Source: an uncultured bacterium (GTDB taxonomy: Bacteria; Planctomycetota; UBA1135; GCA-002686595). Taken from it: a stretch of DNA of 40,108 bases. Shown one piece after another: positions 24,980-33,260 of this stretch. The position numbers and the translations under genes were made by a program. A model generated the notes under the pieces. It was not told where the DNA came from, made no database searches, and saw only the letters and a program-made list of their open reading frames with translations. Position 1 is the stretch's first letter, and each line of letters begins with the position of its first letter. The stretch spans positions 1 through 40,108 of the forward strand of contig CALCXM010000040.1 in NCBI GenBank assembly GCA_937905825.1. Direction: 5' to 3'.

Positions 24980-26403
24980 GTCGAATTCTAACCGCAACAC
25001 TTTTCACGATCGGCTCAGGGCTGGCCTGTCTTGCACAGGAGCAAGGTGCAGCGCAAACCCCCCTTCGGCCCTGGACCATGATGGTCTACGGCGCGGCGGA
25101 CAACAACGCGGACGGCCCCATCCTCGACTTCCTCGATGACATCCGCATCGCCTTGGATGACGACCCTGGGATGGAACTCCTGCTCTTCATCGACCGCAGC
25201 TCGCAGTACTCCGATGACGCCGAGTTCCTTGGGGAGAACTTCAGCGGCGCACGGGTCTTTCGCATACGCAAGGACAGCGCCGAGCTGCTGAACGCCGACG
25301 AGTTCTTCCCGGGCATGTCCAAGAACTCCGAGTACGAAGTGGATTCCGCCGACCCCGCCAACATCGCGGGCTTCGTGGCCTTTGGGAAGATGAACTTCCC
25401 TGCGCAAAAATACGGCTTGATGATCTACAGCCACGCGAACGGCATCAGCATGTGCCCCGACGATCAGAGCGGCAACAACATGGGCATCGCCCAGCTTTCG
25501 GACGAGGTGCCCGCGACTGCGTCTGTTGACTTCTTGGCCTTGGAGCTGTGCAACATGGCCGGTGTGGAGATCGCCTACCAGTGGCGTCCAGGCAATGGCG
25601 GCTTCTCCGCCGACGTGCTGGTCGCGATCCCGAACGCGGGGCCACCCTTGGATTGGGACCGGGCCTTCGCACGCATTCGCACGCCGGGGCATGCAGCAAG
25701 CTCATCGTCAGCGCTCTTCGATCCGGCCAAGCTCAGCCCCGCGCAATTCGGCAAGCTCGTGGTGGATGAGGGCTATCAAGGCCGCTTGCAACTCGCGCAA
25801 CGGGACGCCGATCCGGAGTACGGGGATCTAGCGGAGCTGTTGAAGTTGGAATCCGCCGCAGCCTTCGACCTCACCAAGGTCGCCGCCCTCAAGCAGGCCA
25901 TCGACGTCTTCGCGCAACAGCTGGCCCTTTGCGACTCCAAGCAAGTGATGGAAGACCTGCGTGGGCCGGTCACGGATCCGAAGATCATGAACTACACGGG
26001 TGCCGGCTTCCGGGACAACCCCTACGCGGACCTCTACGACATTTGCCGGCGCGCAACGCAAGCCGACGGTCTCTCCACCGAAGTACGCAAGGCGGCCCAA
26101 GCCATCTGCGATCAGATGAGCGGCTTCGTGATCAGCTCCTTTGGTATGCAGGGCCACAAGGATTTTCTTCCCGGCCTCAACGGCATCTACATGCTCTTCC
26201 CGGACACGGAACAGTGGCGGGACATGCGCTGGTACACCCCCTTCGAAGCAGCCGCCGAAGGAGACCCCTACGGGCGTTGGTCCTTCCTTCTCGACGGAGC
26301 CATTGCCGATGACGGCATCGTCAACAACTGGTTCGAGCTCTTGGACTCCTGGCACGACGACACGTCCGAGGATCCGGGCGGGATCAATTGGTACCTCTGG
26401 TAA
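24973..26403 (+). CDS. Secreted clostripain-family (C11) cysteine peptidase
   Basis: 476 residues with a signal peptide (residues 1-22, 'TLFTIGSGLACLAQ'). The C11 layout is visible: 'WTMMVYGAADNNAD' near residue 34, acidic segments, 'YGLMIYSHANGISMCPDD' with catalytic His154, and 'FLALELCNMAGVEIAYQ' with catalytic Cys193. In characterised members the corresponding motifs are 'xxHGxG' and 'D.C.M...E..YE'. Enzymes of this family cleave after Arg or Lys, activated by calcium or self-cleavage. The C-terminal half contains 'GFVISSFGMQGHKDFLPGLNG', shown in part, also seen in bacterial C11-like proteins. It starts inside the end of the GntR gene (7-nt overlap). Confidence 0.88.
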   Translation: MLSRILTATLFTIGSGLACLAQEQGAAQTPLRPWTMMVYGAADNNADGPILDFLDDIRIALDDDPGMELLLFIDRSSQYSDDAEFLGENFSGARVFRIRKDSAELLNADEFFPGMSKNSEYEVDSADPANIAGFVAFGKMNFPAQKYGLMIYSHANGISMCPDDQSGNNMGIAQLSDEVPATASVDFLALELCNMAGVEIAYQWRPGNGGFSADVLVAIPNAGPPLDWDRAFARIRTPGHAASSSSALFDPAKLSPAQFGKLVVDEGYQGRLQLAQRDADPEYGDLAELLKLESAAAFDLTKVAALKQAIDVFAQQLALCDSKQVMEDLRGPVTDPKIMNYTGAGFRDNPYADLYDICRRATQADGLSTEVRKAAQAICDQMSGFVISSFGMQGHKDFLPGLNGIYMLFPDTEQWRDMRWYTPFEAAAEGDPYGRWSFLLDGAIADDGIVNNWFELLDSWHDDTSEDPGGINWYLW

Positions 26404-26494
26404 AGCGCCAGCCCGGGCTAGGGACCTCTCCGTCGTGCAGCTCTCGGATTGGAGAACGCAACGGGACGGAAGTCTGCATCCCGCCTGGACCCTC

Positions 26495-26983
26495 CTAGCG
26501 AACCCCGCTGGAGCTGAGATGCACGCAGCGCAGGGATTCCTCCCCGCGCACCACGAAGACTCCGCCAATGCGAGCCGTTGGAGCCCACATCCTAAGGCGC
26601 GTCTTGGGCGGACTCTCGAAGAGGTTGGCGGTGAAGGTGAAGCAAGGCCGGCCCGGCGATTCGTAGGAGTAACTCCAGAGCAGCTCACCGCTCGCCAAGT
26701 CGAGAACCCGCAAGGTGTCCTGAACTCCCACTTCGCGATCGAGCACAAAGACTTCGTCCCCGTCGATGCTGGCGGCGCCATAGCCCCGTTCCAAAGGCAC
26801 CGTCCAGACCGCGGTCAGGTCCGCACCCGGACGCGGGTAAGACGGTGCTAACTCAGCATCCGGTGTGTAGTCCGCCTCGGGAGCAGCGAAGTAAGTTTCG
26901 AGCGGAGACCGGAAGACGAAGAGCAGAAAGAGTGTCCCTAGAGTGAGGGCCGCTAGGGTCCATTTGAATGTGCGTGAAGACAT
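26495..26983 (-). CDS. Short membrane-anchored PQQ-repeat-like protein, possibly truncated
   Basis: 162 residues from ATG 26983 with an N-terminal membrane segment 'LAALTLGTLFLLFVF'. The middle shows one PQQ-like blade: 'AVWTVPLERGYGAASIDGDEVF', shown in part, then 'VLDREVGVQDTLRVLDLASGELLWSYSY'-type residues at 80-110. Full PQQ propellers have six to eight blades and more than 350 residues. After 'SYESPGRP' the sequence turns Arg- and Thr-rich ('ESPPKTRLRMWAPTARIGG') before a last strand 'VFVVRGEESLRCVHL', so an internal deletion or shift is possible. It ends in TAG, convergent with the clostripain-like gene, 91 bp away. Confidence 0.6.
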   Translation of the reverse strand: MSSRTFKWTLAALTLGTLFLLFVFRSPLETYFAAPEADYTPDAELAPSYPRPGADLTAVWTVPLERGYGAASIDGDEVFVLDREVGVQDTLRVLDLASGELLWSYSYESPGRPCFTFTANLFESPPKTRLRMWAPTARIGGVFVVRGEESLRCVHLSSSGVR

Positions 26984-27127
26984 GGGGCGCGGGCAGCGTC
27001 CGCCCATGCCTTAGGAATCGGCGGGCCCTCTCCGGGTTCTGGCCAAAACGAGATTCCTGTGGGACCTCGGGAGCGCAATCAACCCGCGGGAGGTGTCAAG
27101 CTGGCCAGCGACAATTGGAATTGAGCG

Positions 27128-27167
27128 CAGCCGCGGACCGCACCTTGGAAGATGCGGTCCGAAGCTG
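27128..27167 (-). terminator. Hairpin after the seven-bladed propeller gene
   Basis: Arms ggaccgca (27135-27142) and tgcggtcc (27153-27160) pair perfectly, extended by cagc/gctg (27128-27131, 27164-27167) across a 3x3 internal loop. It starts 9 bp past the stop at 27176 on the minus strand. There is no T-run, so it may only protect the 3' end. Confidence 0.5.
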
Positions 27168-27175
27168 CTGGGCCC

Positions 27176-28951
27176 TCAGGGTTGAAACCCGACGCGAACT
27201 CCGTTGGAGAGATTGAAGGTCGTGCCGCATGGCCAACCATTGTGGTCCCGATAGATCACTTGGAAGGTCCGGAACTCCCCGGCCACCCAGCCATTGGCCT
27301 GCAGGAGACCTGGACCCCAGCGACTCTCGCCTGCGGAGCTGGACACGCGCACACCGAGCGCCTTGATCTTTCCCGCGACGCACAACAGTCCATCGCCAAA
27401 GAAGGAACCAATCCCCCCATTCACGGTCGTGCTGCCGCTGAACAGCATGGCGCTGCGCCCGGGTGTGAGTTGCCGGGCGGACAAGCGGAAGTCGTCCGCT
27501 GCCGCGCTGGCGCTCCCATCGGCCAAGAGGTAAGCACCGGCGCCGGAGGAGTTCAAGCAGCCCTCGCCCGGCATGCCCGAGTTGCCGCACGGACAACCAC
27601 TGGCGGATTCATCTCCGAAACAATAAGTGCTGTAGTCGTTGTCCGTTCCGTAGCAACCCCACCGGGCAAGGAAGCGCTTCTGCGATCCTGACGGCTCGTC
27701 GAAGTCGCCGCCGACGAACAGGGCTGCACCTCCCCCTTGATCGAAGGACGCGAAGTCATGAACCACGTTGCCACCCGGAAGCCCCGCTCCGAGTGCTGAC
27801 CAAACGCTCCCATTCCACTCCGCGACCTTGATGGCGGGCATTCCGCCCACTTGAGTGAACGTACCCCCCACGAAGAGCGAAGCTCCGTGGCCGTTGCCGT
27901 CGTCGTGGCTATGCAAGGCGCTGACGACGTTGTTCGTCGCGCCCCCGGGCACAGCCGCCCAATTGGTCCCGTCCCACTTGGCGAGATTCTCCACGGGAAC
28001 TCCTGCCGCGCTGGAGAAGGCCCCGCCAACGAAGAGCGCCAATCCGCTGCCGTCGTCGAAGGTGCTTAGAGCATGAATGGTGCTCGACGAACCGGCCACG
28101 CCAGCGCCCGCGGATGACCAGTAGGCCCCATTCCATCTGGCGATATGGTTCGATGGGATTCCACCCGCCGAAGTGAAGCTCCCAGCCGCATAGAGTTCTG
28201 CTCCGCTGCCATCATCAAAGACCTCGAGCGCGTTGGGAAAGATGTTCAAACCCGTATCCAGGCCCTCCCATTGAGCTCCGTCCCACTTCGCGATCGAGTT
28301 CACCAAGGTGTTTCCCGCGGAACTGAAGGGGCCGCCGGCGTAGAGTTCGTCACCTCCGCCGTCGTCATAGACCGCCAAGCTGCGCACGGCTCCATTGAGC
28401 CCATTGCCGAGCGCACTCCAGCTAACTCCATCCCACTTTGCGATGTGGCTGAGCAGTTGGCTTCCACTGGCGGTGAATGAGCCCGCTGCGTAGAGCGCAT
28501 CTCCGCCACCATCGTCAAAGACCTGCAGGCTGATGACCCCGCCGTTCAGTCCATTTGCCAGAGGACTCCAGCTGGTTCCATCGTACTTGGCGATGTTGAC
28601 CACGGGAACACCCGCAGCGCCCTTGAACTGACCTGCCGCGTAGAGCTCCGGACCATTGCCACTGTCGAAGACTGCGACGCATTGCACTGTTCCATCGGGA
28701 CCGCCCCCCCCATCGAAGGTCGGCAACCAAACCGGCGCGCAGTCAACCGTGTAGGCCATCGGGAGCGCGTCGAATGGAGACTGTTTCGATCCCGTCGAAG
28801 AGTCCGCGGAACCGTTCACTTTTCTCGGCCCCGAGTCCGTTCGGGAGTACGAATTCTGCGCCCCGGCGATTGACGATAGAAGTCCAAAGACGGAGAGCCC
28901 GAACATCAAACGTGTTTGGTACCAGACGACGTGCGAGTTACGTTTGTCCAT
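27176..28951 (-). CDS. Secreted seven-repeat propeller protein with YCFGD-type C-terminal domain
   Basis: 591 residues. Start ATG 28951 or an internal ATG at 28906; both leave the hydrophobic signal 'MFGLSVFGLLSSIAGAQ'. Seven repeats of about 50 residues lie between residues 85 and 435, each of the form 'V..L.VFDDGGG..LYA.GSF..AG.....HIAKWDG..WS.LG.GLN'. Seven such units suggest a seven-bladed beta-propeller. Residues 443-591 are the shared C-terminal domain ('YCFGDESASGCPCGNSG', 'GEGCLNSSGAGAYLLADG', 'GDGLLCVAG', 'FQVIYRDHN', 'FNLSNGVRVGF'). No catalytic site recognised; extracellular location inferred. No Shine-Dalgarno site. Confidence 0.88.
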   Translation of the reverse strand: MDKRNSHVVWYQTRLMFGLSVFGLLSSIAGAQNSYSRTDSGPRKVNGSADSSTGSKQSPFDALPMAYTVDCAPVWLPTFDGGGGPDGTVQCVAVFDSGNGPELYAAGQFKGAAGVPVVNIAKYDGTSWSPLANGLNGGVISLQVFDDGGGDALYAAGSFTASGSQLLSHIAKWDGVSWSALGNGLNGAVRSLAVYDDGGGDELYAGGPFSSAGNTLVNSIAKWDGAQWEGLDTGLNIFPNALEVFDDGSGAELYAAGSFTSAGGIPSNHIARWNGAYWSSAGAGVAGSSSTIHALSTFDDGSGLALFVGGAFSSAAGVPVENLAKWDGTNWAAVPGGATNNVVSALHSHDDGNGHGASLFVGGTFTQVGGMPAIKVAEWNGSVWSALGAGLPGGNVVHDFASFDQGGGAALFVGGDFDEPSGSQKRFLARWGCYGTDNDYSTYCFGDESASGCPCGNSGMPGEGCLNSSGAGAYLLADGSASAAADDFRLSARQLTPGRSAMLFSGSTTVNGGIGSFFGDGLLCVAGKIKALGVRVSSSAGESRWGPGLLQANGWVAGEFRTFQVIYRDHNGWPCGTTFNLSNGVRVGFQP

Positions 28952-29125
28952 GGTGGTGAGCTTGGTTAAGGAAAGACTCGGGCCACCCTGGGGGGACTCT
29001 CAATATCGGCCGCGGCGGAGGTTGTTACAGGGTTGTCCTTCGATTTTCACCGAATGCTCTCCGCCAGAGGCGGTCACACCCCCTTGGAGCTTGGAGCGAA
29101 TCCTAGGCTGGCGTATCCTGGGCCC

Positions 29126-31384
29126 ATGCATGCCCCCAGAATGACCGTTGTTGCCAGCGCATTGGCCCTCTTCACCTGCAGCTTGAGTTCGTGCTCAGAA
29201 CCCTCACAACCGGAAACCACTTCCAGCATGCCGACGGTGGACGTGGCCCCGAACCTCGTGTCGGGGCATGCCCAGATGCTGCAACTCCTGGAGACGATTC
29301 GACAACGGACCGCGACCGACAACCAATACCTCGGGGATGAGGGGACACGCCTGGCCCGCGAGCGGTTGGCTGAGTTGGACCCCGAGTCCAACGCACTTCC
29401 TCGGCTGAACCTACTCGTCGAGATCGGGGAGCGGGAACTGAACGCAGGGAAGGAGCAAGTCGCGATCGATCTGCTGACCGAAGCCCAAGAGTTGGCCGCC
29501 AACCTGCAGCCCACTTTAGAGGGCGAAGGCGGATCCACCCAGATCGCCTTCAAGCTGGGTGTCGCGTACCTGCGACTGGGCGAGACGGAAAACTGTTGCG
29601 CCTTGAACGTGCCGGGCAGCTGCATTCTTCCGATCACCGGCGACGCCTTGCACACCAAGAAACCCCTCGGGTCCACACGCGCCTCCGAGTGCTTCATGCA
29701 AGTCCTCGAAGGGACGGCGACGGATTCGTTGGAGCACAAGGAAGCGCTTTGGCTGCTCAACCTGGCCGCCATGACCTTGGGCAAGTTCCCTGCGGAAGTT
29801 CCCGAGAAGTACAGGCTTCCGGCCGAAGCCTTTGCCTTGGTGCCCGGCTTCCCCCACTTCAAGAACATCGCTGGCAAGCTGGGGCTCGATACGTTCAGCT
29901 TGTCCGGCGGCGTGATTGCTGACGACTTTGATGGGGACGGGCACATCGACCTGATGGTCTCTACTTGGGACTCCGAAGGACAGCTGCGCTACTTCCACAA
30001 TCAGGCCGACGGAACCTTCGCCGATCGAACGGATGCAGCAGGCTTGACTGGGCTCTTCGGCGGCTTGAACTTGATTCAGGCGGACTACGACAATGACGGC
30101 GACACGGACGCTCTCGTGCTGCGCGGCGCCTGGCTCTTCGAAGAGGGCCAGCATCCGAATTCCCTCTTGCGGAACGATGGCGGCACCTTCACGGACGTCA
30201 CCATGGTCTGCGGCATGGGCAAGGATCACTACCCGACACAAACGGCTTCTTGGGCGGACTACGACCTGGATGGGGACCTCGACCTGTACGTAGCCAACGA
30301 GTCCACCAAGTGGATCACGGCTCCCAACCAGCTCTGGAACAACCAAGGGGACGGCACCTTTGTCGACGTGGCCAAGGCCGCGGGCGTCGAGGACCTACGC
30401 TTCTCCAAGTCCACGATTTGGGGCGACTATGATCACGATCGCTACCCGGACATCTACGTGTCCAACAACGACTCGGCCAATCGGTTGTATCGCAACCAAG
30501 GCGATGGCACGTTCGTGGACGTCGCGCCCGAGCTCGCTGTTGACGAACCGATCTCTAGCTTCCCGGCCTGGTTCTGGGACGTGGACAACGATGGCAACCT
30601 GGACCTGTTTGTCTCTGCCTATTCCGGCGGCATCGGTCACCTAGCGTTCTCCTACCTGGGCAATCCAACCGATGCAGCGCGAGTCCCTCGGCTTTATGCC
30701 GGCAACGGCAAGGGTGGTTTCGACTCTGTAGGTGAAAAGGCCGGGCTCGTGCGTCCGACGCTCCCCATGGGATCCAACTTCGGCGATTTGGATGGGGATG
30801 GTTTCCTGGACTTCTACCTCGGCACGGGGGCACCGGAGTTCAAGAACCTCATGCCCAATGCCATGTTCATGAATCGCAGCGGGCGCTTCTTCATGGACGT
30901 CTCCACCTCCGGAGGGTTCGCTCACCTTCAGAAGGGGCACGGAATTGTGTTTGCCGACTTGGACAACGATGGCGACAACGACGTGTTTGAACAAATGGGA
31001 GGCACCTACGCAGGCGACCGCTTCCGGGACGCACTCTATGAGAACCCTGGATTCGGCAATCGCTGGCTCGCGGTGCAACTGGTGGGCACGAAGTCCAATC
31101 GATCCGCCATTGGAACTCGCTTGCACGCCGTGATCAGCAAGGGCGATCGAACTCGCTCCGTCTACAGGCACGTGAACAGTGGCGGCACCTTTGGCGCCAA
31201 CCCCCTACGCCAAACGCTCGGATTGGGCAGTGCAGAAAAGGTCGATCGGCTCGATGTGTTCTGGCCAATGACCGGCGAAACGCAATCCTTCACGGGTTTG
31301 CCACTCGACAACACGATTCGCATCACCGAGGGCCGCAGCAACTTCGAAGTCCTCTCGTTGCCTAGCTACACTCTGGGAGGCTGA
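29126..31384 (+). CDS. FG-GAP/VCBS lipoprotein with TPR-like N-terminus and ASPIC/UnbV tail
   Basis: 752 residues from ATG 29126 (ATG 29141 is an equally good choice). Lipobox LSSC follows a hydrophobic stretch ('ALALFTCSLSSCSEP'). Residues 40-240 are helical and TPR-like ('LNLLVEIGERELNAGKEQVA', 'LLTEAQELAANLQP', 'FKLGVAYLRLGETENCC'). From residue 245 FG-GAP blades run to about 640: 'IADDFDGDGHIDLMVSTW', 'QADYDNDGDTDALVL', 'WADYDLDGDLDLYVAN', 'WGDYDHDRYPDIYVSN', 'FWDVDNDGNLDLFVS', 'FGDLDGDGFLDFYLG' and 'FADLDNDGDNDVFEQ'. The end resembles ASPIC/UnbV ('IGTRLHAVI', 'GGTFGANPLRQTLGLG'). It thus combines in one chain the two parts that are separate neighbouring genes at 20332/22023 and at 31536/33253. 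Confidence 0.87.
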   Translation: MHAPRMTVVASALALFTCSLSSCSEPSQPETTSSMPTVDVAPNLVSGHAQMLQLLETIRQRTATDNQYLGDEGTRLARERLAELDPESNALPRLNLLVEIGERELNAGKEQVAIDLLTEAQELAANLQPTLEGEGGSTQIAFKLGVAYLRLGETENCCALNVPGSCILPITGDALHTKKPLGSTRASECFMQVLEGTATDSLEHKEALWLLNLAAMTLGKFPAEVPEKYRLPAEAFALVPGFPHFKNIAGKLGLDTFSLSGGVIADDFDGDGHIDLMVSTWDSEGQLRYFHNQADGTFADRTDAAGLTGLFGGLNLIQADYDNDGDTDALVLRGAWLFEEGQHPNSLLRNDGGTFTDVTMVCGMGKDHYPTQTASWADYDLDGDLDLYVANESTKWITAPNQLWNNQGDGTFVDVAKAAGVEDLRFSKSTIWGDYDHDRYPDIYVSNNDSANRLYRNQGDGTFVDVAPELAVDEPISSFPAWFWDVDNDGNLDLFVSAYSGGIGHLAFSYLGNPTDAARVPRLYAGNGKGGFDSVGEKAGLVRPTLPMGSNFGDLDGDGFLDFYLGTGAPEFKNLMPNAMFMNRSGRFFMDVSTSGGFAHLQKGHGIVFADLDNDGDNDVFEQMGGTYAGDRFRDALYENPGFGNRWLAVQLVGTKSNRSAIGTRLHAVISKGDRTRSVYRHVNSGGTFGANPLRQTLGLGSAEKVDRLDVFWPMTGETQSFTGLPLDNTIRITEGRSNFEVLSLPSYTLGG

Positions 31385-31535
31385 TGGCTAGGGCGCGCCC
31401 TTGGCCCAAGCCTTTGTCGGCTGGGCCTCTAGCCTCAGTTGCCCGTTTTCGGCCAGTGCAGTAGACTCCGCGGGCCGATTCGACCGTTGCGCCAGAGCCT
31501 TGGTGTGATCCCCAACCCCGAGCGCCCTGCTTCCA

Positions 31536-33260
31536 TTGAGTTCCGAAAACACCGAGACCTCCCAGGGATCCCGACGGCTGCTGCCCCTTGTGCTATGGGC
31601 TTCGGTCGTGCCAGGAGCCTGGCTCGCCTATCAACGGGCCAGCGAACAGCCGACTCCGGCCCAAACGGCCATCGAGTTTCGCAAGAGCTTCCAAATCGCC
31701 GAACGCTCGCAAAGCGTCCGGTTGCGGGACGTGACCCTCGACCTGGGCATCGTCTCGACTCACGACAACGACGCGCAGGGCAAGTTCTACATTCCTGAAG
31801 AGCTCGGGCCCGGCGTCGCGCTGTTCGACTTCGATGGAGACCAGGACCTCGACATCTTCGTGGCGGGCGGCGGCTCCCTTTTAGGTGATGGGGCCCCCCA
31901 GGCTGCACAGCTTTGGCGCAATGATGGCGCGAGCTTCTCCGAGGTGGCAGCCGAAGTGGGAGCGAATGCAACCGGTTACAGCTACGGCGTCGCCTGCGCG
32001 GACATCGACAACGACGGCGACATCGACCTGTACATCTCACGGCTTGGTGCGGATCTCCTGCTCATCAATGAAGGCGGGCGCTTCCGGGATGGAACGGCCC
32101 AGGCCAGCCTGGGGCAAGGGGGCTTCGCCACCAGTTCGGTGTTCTTCGACTACGACGGCGACGGGTTGCTCGACCTCTACGTGGCCAACTACCTGGACTG
32201 GGCGCCGGAGACCGACCGCGCCTGCTTCATGTCCGGCGTTCCGGACTACTGCGACCCGACCAGCTACGACGCCCCGGCTCAGGATCGCTTGTACCGCAAC
32301 CTGGACGGCAAATCCTTCGAAGACGTCACCGAGCGGGCCGGCATTCTCGGGCACCTGGGCAATGGCCTCGGCGTTTGCGCGGCCGACTTCGACGGGGACA
32401 GCTTGGTCGACCTGTACGTTGCCAACGACGCCACCCCCGCCATGCTCTGGCGCAATCAAGGGGACGGGACCTTCGTGGAAGCGGCCCTCGACATGGGCTG
32501 CGCTTACAACGGACACGGGGTCGCGATCTCTGGAATGGGAATCGCCTGCGAAGACTTCAACGGGGATGGTCTGCCCGACCTCTTCGTTACGAACATTCAC
32601 GGACAGAGCCACCTGCTCCTGCGCAACCGCGGAGGGCACTTCGTGGACGACACGATGCGCTACGGCATCGCCAACTGGTCCACCCGTTGGACGGGATTCG
32701 GAACGGTGTTGTTCGACCAGGATCACGACGGTCTGCCCAATCTCTACGTCACAAACGGTGGTGTGAACCTGACTCCCGATCGCATTCACGAAGCGGAGCC
32801 CTACGCGGAACCCGATCAGTTCGCGCGTTTCGATGGAAAACACTTCATCGAAGTCGAGCACGCCATCGCTGGCGGTCAGCCCGGGGCAGGCCGCGCGGTT
32901 GCCGTGGGCGATCTCGATGGAGACGGGGATCTGGACCTGGTCGTCACGAACAATGGCGGGTCCTTGCAGGTGCTGCGCAATGAGTACTCCGGCGACGGTC
33001 ACTGGCTGATGGTGGACGTGCAAACCAGCGCGGGCGCCCCTGCCCTCGGCGCGACGCTCGAGTTGCGCGTCGGCGACAAAACCCAATGGCGCACGATTCG
33101 CGCCAGCGCGAGCTACATGGCGAGCTCCGACCCGCGCGCGCACTTTGGAGTGGGCTCTGCCTCCAAGATCGACGAACTGACCATTCGCTGGCCAGATGGA
33201 ACCCAACGCACTTTGAAGGACCTCCCCACTCAGCAGGTTTTGGTGGTGCCCTATGAATAG
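31536..33260 (+). CDS. CRTAC1-type FG-GAP/VCBS protein with ASPIC/UnbV tail
   Basis: 574 residues with an N-terminal signal anchor ('RRLLPLVLWASVVPGAWLAY'). The FG-GAP blades have the usual calcium loops ('ALFDFDGDQDLDIFVAGGG', 'CADIDNDGDIDLYISR', 'FDYDGDGLLDLYVANYLDW', 'AADFDGDSLVDLYVAND', 'CEDFNGDGLPDLFVTN', 'VGDLDGDGDLDLVVTN'), then ASPIC/UnbV ('LGATLELRVGDKTQWRTIRA', 'SDPRAHFGVG', 'IRWPDGTQRTLKDL'). The insert 'YLDW.......CFMSGVPDYC' is shared with the protein encoded at 20332. The stop overlaps the TPR gene (ATGAATAG), so both are made from one mRNA. Role unknown; an exported binding or scaffold protein is inferred. Confidence 0.9.
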   Translation: MSSENTETSQGSRRLLPLVLWASVVPGAWLAYQRASEQPTPAQTAIEFRKSFQIAERSQSVRLRDVTLDLGIVSTHDNDAQGKFYIPEELGPGVALFDFDGDQDLDIFVAGGGSLLGDGAPQAAQLWRNDGASFSEVAAEVGANATGYSYGVACADIDNDGDIDLYISRLGADLLLINEGGRFRDGTAQASLGQGGFATSSVFFDYDGDGLLDLYVANYLDWAPETDRACFMSGVPDYCDPTSYDAPAQDRLYRNLDGKSFEDVTERAGILGHLGNGLGVCAADFDGDSLVDLYVANDATPAMLWRNQGDGTFVEAALDMGCAYNGHGVAISGMGIACEDFNGDGLPDLFVTNIHGQSHLLLRNRGGHFVDDTMRYGIANWSTRWTGFGTVLFDQDHDGLPNLYVTNGGVNLTPDRIHEAEPYAEPDQFARFDGKHFIEVEHAIAGGQPGAGRAVAVGDLDGDGDLDLVVTNNGGSLQVLRNEYSGDGHWLMVDVQTSAGAPALGATLELRVGDKTQWRTIRASASYMASSDPRAHFGVGSASKIDELTIRWPDGTQRTLKDLPTQQVLVVPYE

